Notes under the pieces: model-generated
What the model was told of the DNA's origin: nothing
What the model saw: only the letters and a program-made list of their open reading frames with translations
Databases searched by the model: none
Translations under genes and position numbers: made by a program
Shown: one piece after another, positions 61,684-64,000 of the stretch
How the letters are laid out: every line of letters starts with the position of its first letter
Numbering within the stretch: position 1 is the first letter of the stretch
From: UBA4312 sp040266995
Lineage (GTDB): Bacteria > Bacillota_I > Bacilli_A > Erysipelotrichales > Erysipelotrichaceae
Assembly (NCBI GenBank): GCA_040266995.1
Contig: JAWRHV010000028.1
Coordinates: 12,876 to 76,875 of the forward strand
DNA: 64,000 nt
Direction of reading: 5' to 3'

Positions 61684-62754
61684 TTAATCAAGGTACAAAT
61701 TCAGCTGCTCCATGATTTCTTCGTGCTCTTCATATGTCTCGCTGTAATAGACTTTTCCTGTTTCCGGATCCGCCGCAAAGAACAAATAGTCCGTATCCTG
61801 CGGATGTAATACAGCGTCGATGGCTTCTATGCCCGGATTTAAGATCGGACCAATCGGAAGCCCTTCCTCCAGATAGGTATTATACGGGGATTCCATTTCC
61901 GTATTTACTTCACAATCCTTCGGATCCGCAAAGTCATCGTACAATGCGTAACAAACCGTAACACTGGATTCCAGTTTCATATCCTGGTCTAAGCGGTTAT
62001 AAAATACGCCGGCAATCGTCTTCATATCATCTACGCTTCCCGCTTCAAACTGCACGACACTGGCTAAGGAAACAATTTCGTGGACGGTGTATCCACTTTT
62101 TTCTATATCCGATTTATACGTTTGATAAACTTCATCAAATTTATTCAAAAAAGTTCGTGTAATCGTCTCCAGGGTAGCATCTGTATCAAAAGAATACGTT
62201 TCCGGGAATAGATACCCTTCCAGTTTTACACGATAGTTCTTGTTGTTTAATGTTTTGGGATTTAAAAATTCATAGTCTTTTGCCAGTTTTTCAATCGTCT
62301 TCTGATCATTCCAGTATGCAATGATATCTTCGGTCTTATATTGAGGATATTTCTCATGGATCATGGCTGCAACTTCTTTTGCCCATTTTCCTTCCGGGAC
62401 GGTAATGACCACTTGTTCGGATTGGGCATGATTGACATCGCCCAGATGCTCCAGGATCGTCGGTGTATTCATACCATCATTCAAGGTGAATTCACCGGCA
62501 TAATATGTATCCTGATGTGTCAGTTTAGCGTACATATAAGCCACCGTATGGTTTCGGATCAAATGGTTTTCCTCCAGTTCCTGCAAAACGGAGTCATACG
62601 ATTGACCCTGTTCCACTTTAAATGAAACCTCTTTGGTTCCTTGGCCAACAGGTGTAAGACTGTACATGGTAAAGCCGCCACAACCGATCAATACAAGCAG
62701 GATCACAATGAGCAGCCCTTTAAAAACGCTCCTCTTCTTCTTTTTCTTAGGCAT
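61684..62754 (-). CDS. mltG: Endolytic murein transglycosylase MltG
   Basis: 356-residue membrane-anchored lytic transglycosylase that ends nascent glycan strands. Basic N-terminus, one membrane helix (about 12-32), LysM-like part, then the YceG domain (LEGYLFPETYSF, IAGVFYNRL, SPYNTYLEEGLPIGPILNPG). In the usual VEKE catalytic segment the sequence is VVQFEAG, keeping only the second Glu. The ATG at 62754 overlaps the DUF1292 gene by 8 nt. Confidence 0.92.
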   Translation of the reverse strand: MPKKKKKRSVFKGLLIVILLVLIGCGGFTMYSLTPVGQGTKEVSFKVEQGQSYDSVLQELEENHLIRNHTVAYMYAKLTHQDTYYAGEFTLNDGMNTPTILEHLGDVNHAQSEQVVITVPEGKWAKEVAAMIHEKYPQYKTEDIIAYWNDQKTIEKLAKDYEFLNPKTLNNKNYRVKLEGYLFPETYSFDTDATLETITRTFLNKFDEVYQTYKSDIEKSGYTVHEIVSLASVVQFEAGSVDDMKTIAGVFYNRLDQDMKLESSVTVCYALYDDFADPKDCEVNTEMESPYNTYLEEGLPIGPILNPGIEAIDAVLHPQDTDYLFFAADPETGKVYYSETYEEHEEIMEQLNLYLD

Positions 62755-63001
62755 TATCCTCATCCTCTACGAATGTATTGATAACCTCTTCTACCATATC
62801 CCACTCCTCTTCGGTCTCAATCGGAAGCAGATTGCCTTGTTCATCGTATTTTGATGCATACACATTCTCTTCCTCCAGTTCCGGATCCTGGAATACAACA
62901 TACTGACTATGATAATCTTCACTGTCAAAAGTAAACAGGATGATCATCTTTTTTTCCTGCCCGTTTTCATCTTTTACATACAAACAATTTGAATCTAACA
63001 T
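62747..63001 (-). CDS. DUF1292 protein (YrzB-like)
   Basis: 84-residue acidic protein of unknown function (DUF1292), conserved in the alaS-ireB-ruvX-mltG neighbourhood. Segment LFTFDSEDYHSQYVVF matches the family. The ATG at 63001 follows AAAGGAG; a strong hairpin with a T-run lies just upstream. Confidence 0.85.
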   Translation of the reverse strand: MLDSNCLYVKDENGQEKKMIILFTFDSEDYHSQYVVFQDPELEEENVYASKYDEQGNLLPIETEEEWDMVEEVINTFVEDEDNA

Positions 63002-63013
63002 AAAAACTCCTTT

Positions 63014-63048
63014 CAAAAAAAGAATGGGGGTATCCATTAACCCCCATT
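63014..63048 (-). terminator. Intra-operon terminator between ruvX and DUF1292
   Basis: Reverse strand AATGGGGG, 10-nt loop holding the ruvX stop codon, CCCCCATT, CTTTTTTT. It ends just before the DUF1292 SD, so DUF1292-mltG depend on read-through or another promoter. Confidence 0.82.
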
Positions 63049-63462
63049 TTTTTGTCGATCTAAATATCCCTGTAGGATTTCAACAGCCGCCATCTGATCG
63101 ATGATTTTCTTGCGCTTCTTTCTTGATACATCCCCTTGTAACAAAATACGTTCAGCGCTGACCGTAGTCAGACGTTCGTCCCATAAGTGGACCGTTATGC
63201 CTTCTTTTTTTAACTCTTCGGCAAAGTCCAGTGATAGTTGTCCACGAACACCAATATCCCCGTTCATATGTTTCGGCAGTCCTAATACTACTTCATGGAT
63301 CTGCTCTTTGTCAAGCAGCTCGAGGATCCGATCAAAACATGTATCGTAGTCATCACTCTCAAAACGAATGGTCGTCATGGCACGAGCAACCAGCTGTGAC
63401 CTGTCACTGATAGAAACTCCACAGGTTTTACTTCCTAAATCAAGGCCTATGATCCGCGACAT
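63037..63462 (-). CDS. ruvX: RuvX/YqgF RNase H-fold nuclease
   Basis: 141-residue YqgF-family protein (pre-16S rRNA processing, or Holliday junction resolvase-like). MSRIIGLDLGSKTCGVSIS, LGLPKHMNG and WDERLTTVSAERIL carry the RNase H acidic residues. Start overlaps the ireB stop by 1 nt (TAATG). Confidence 0.94.
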   Translation of the reverse strand: MSRIIGLDLGSKTCGVSISDRSQLVARAMTTIRFESDDYDTCFDRILELLDKEQIHEVVLGLPKHMNGDIGVRGQLSLDFAEELKKEGITVHLWDERLTTVSAERILLQGDVSRKKRKKIIDQMAAVEILQGYLDRQKNGG

Positions 63463-63713
63463 TATTTCTCCAGATATGCACGTACTAATTCTTCAATAAT
63501 CTCATAACGTTCAATTCGCTGGATCAAATTACGCGCATTTTTATGAGAAGAAATATATGCCGGATCATTACTGATCAAGTATCCTGCAATCTGATTTACA
63601 GAACTATACCCACGTTCTTCCAATGCCTGACTGACTTCACGTAGAATAGCCTTAATATTCTCACGACGGATTTCCTCTGTAGTAAAGGTCATAGTTTCTG
63701 TAGCATCTCTCAT
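63462..63713 (-). CDS. ireB: IreB family regulatory protein (DUF965)
   Basis: 83 residues of the IreB/YrzL family, a target of the IreK-type Ser/Thr kinase that affects cephalosporin resistance in enterococci. Conserved segments RRENIKAILREVSQALEERG and NDPAYISSHKNARNLI are seen; an N-terminal TET segment may hold the phosphorylated Thr. The ATG at 63713 has GGAG 10 nt upstream. Confidence 0.9.
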   Translation of the reverse strand: MRDATETMTFTTEEIRRENIKAILREVSQALEERGYSSVNQIAGYLISNDPAYISSHKNARNLIQRIERYEIIEELVRAYLEK

Positions 63714-63739
63714 TATAATCACGCTCCTTTAGTTATTAC

Positions 63740-63745
63740 ATTATA
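63740..63745 (-). promoter_or_regulatory. Probable -10 of the ireB-ruvX operon
   Basis: Reverse strand TATAAT, with TTGCAA 18 bp upstream, lying after the alaS terminator. Confidence 0.5.
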
Positions 63746-63802
63746 CATGAAACGACTTATCAATTGCAAGAATGCCGATTGTTTCCCGACGGGACTTCTT
63801 TT

Positions 63803-63845
63803 TATAAAAAATCCCTTTCCTGTCATAAAAAGGGATTTTAAAAGC
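63803..63845 (-). terminator. Terminator of alaS
   Basis: Reverse strand AAAATCCCTTT, loop, AAAGGGATTTT, TTATAAAAAG. It follows the alaS stop immediately. Confidence 0.78.
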
Positions 63846-63846
63846 C

Positions 63847-64000
63847 TTATAGTTTTTCCAATTCTTCTTTAACAAACTGTATCGCCTGATCAATGTTGGA
63901 AGCGTCTTTACCACCCGCTTGTGCCATATCCGGTTTTCCACCACCGTTTCCGGAACAAAGCTGTGCTGCAGCCTTAACCAGTTTTCCACAGTGTATACCG
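63847..64000 (-). CDS. alaS: Alanyl-tRNA synthetase, 3' end only
   Basis: The last 50 codons of AlaRS: the DHHA1 C-terminal segment with GNGGGKPDMAQAGGKD and a final QFVKEELEKL. Recognised from this conserved glycine-rich tail and from its position before ireB-ruvX-mltG. The rest of the gene lies beyond the right edge. Confidence 0.92.
   Translation of the reverse strand, partial: GIHCGKLVKAAAQLCSGNGGGKPDMAQAGGKDASNIDQAIQFVKEELEKL

Noticed and set aside
63741..63989. 82-codon minus frame at the right edge
   Set aside because: Out of frame with alaS, whose conserved C-terminal tail is in another frame; it also reads through the alaS terminator.
1..64000. CRISPR arrays, insertion sequences, attachment sites, tRNA and rRNA genes
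   Set aside because: Looked for on both strands; no regular repeat-spacer pattern, transposase, integrase or cloverleaf-like sequence was noticed by eye.

Overview
This 64 kb window is chromosomal DNA from a low-to-medium GC Bacillota (Firmicutes), most likely a non-sporulating member of the Erysipelotrichia. That placement is an inference from gene order and family content, not a taxonomic test. Supporting signs are four T-box leaders, SepF, IreB, a Zn-ribbon type L33, strong Shine-Dalgarno (SD) sites with frequent TTG/GTG starts, and Bacillus-like neighbourhoods that lack the sporulation genes gpr and spoIIP. I saw no insertion sequence, prophage, CRISPR array, tRNA or rRNA.

Layout. 1-11.9 kb holds branched-chain amino acid synthesis: leuA-leuC-leuD (minus, under a Leu T-box), ilvB-ilvN-ilvD (plus), ilvC (minus), a DUF815 ATPase plus a FadR-type GntR regulator (minus), and ilvA (plus). 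12-22 kb holds three T-box-controlled tRNA synthetase genes (ileS, tyrS, leuS) with sepF-ylmH, hpf and a radical SAM gene. 22.1-25.6 kb is a complete competence pilus operon (comGA-GG). 25.6-31.3 kb holds a metallo-beta-lactamase-fold hydrolase, rpmG, a CaiB-type CoA-transferase/racemase, an orphan structured RNA candidate, a class B PBP and ispG. 31.3-35.1 kb is a four-gene surface-polymer O-acetylation cassette. 35.2-45.7 kb is a conserved housekeeping block (nfo, cshB-like helicase, ispH, trmK, rpoD, dnaG, glyS, recO, era, dgkA, ybeY). 46-50.9 kb is trmB-orf-murC and DUF948-YtxH-like-ccpA. 50.9-64 kb holds pnp, rpsO, hemW, lepA, fmt, rpsT, holA, comEC, comEA, greA, mltG, DUF1292, ruvX, ireB and the 3' end of alaS.

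How it works together. Branched-chain amino acid supply appears to be read out in several ways. Leucyl-tRNA charging is sensed by the leuA and leuS T-boxes (specifiers CUU and CUC), isoleucyl-tRNA by the ileS T-box (AUC) and tyrosyl-tRNA by the tyrS T-box (UAC). ilvC and the DUF815-gntR operon instead share a nearly identical promoter/operator module that the neighbouring GntR protein probably binds. Competence genes lie at two loci (comG operon; comEA-comEC).

The most unusual signals are: (1) a promoter-to-terminator transcript near 27.83-28.02 kb with a stereochemically plausible H-type pseudoknot and two SD-preceded mini-ORFs, not matching any RNA family I recognise; (2) the duplicated GntR operator module; (3) three genes whose extended -10 elements lie exactly 6 nt before the start codon, predicting leaderless mRNAs; (4) a 26-bp perfect palindrome in which two convergent genes end back to back with the same C-terminal codons.
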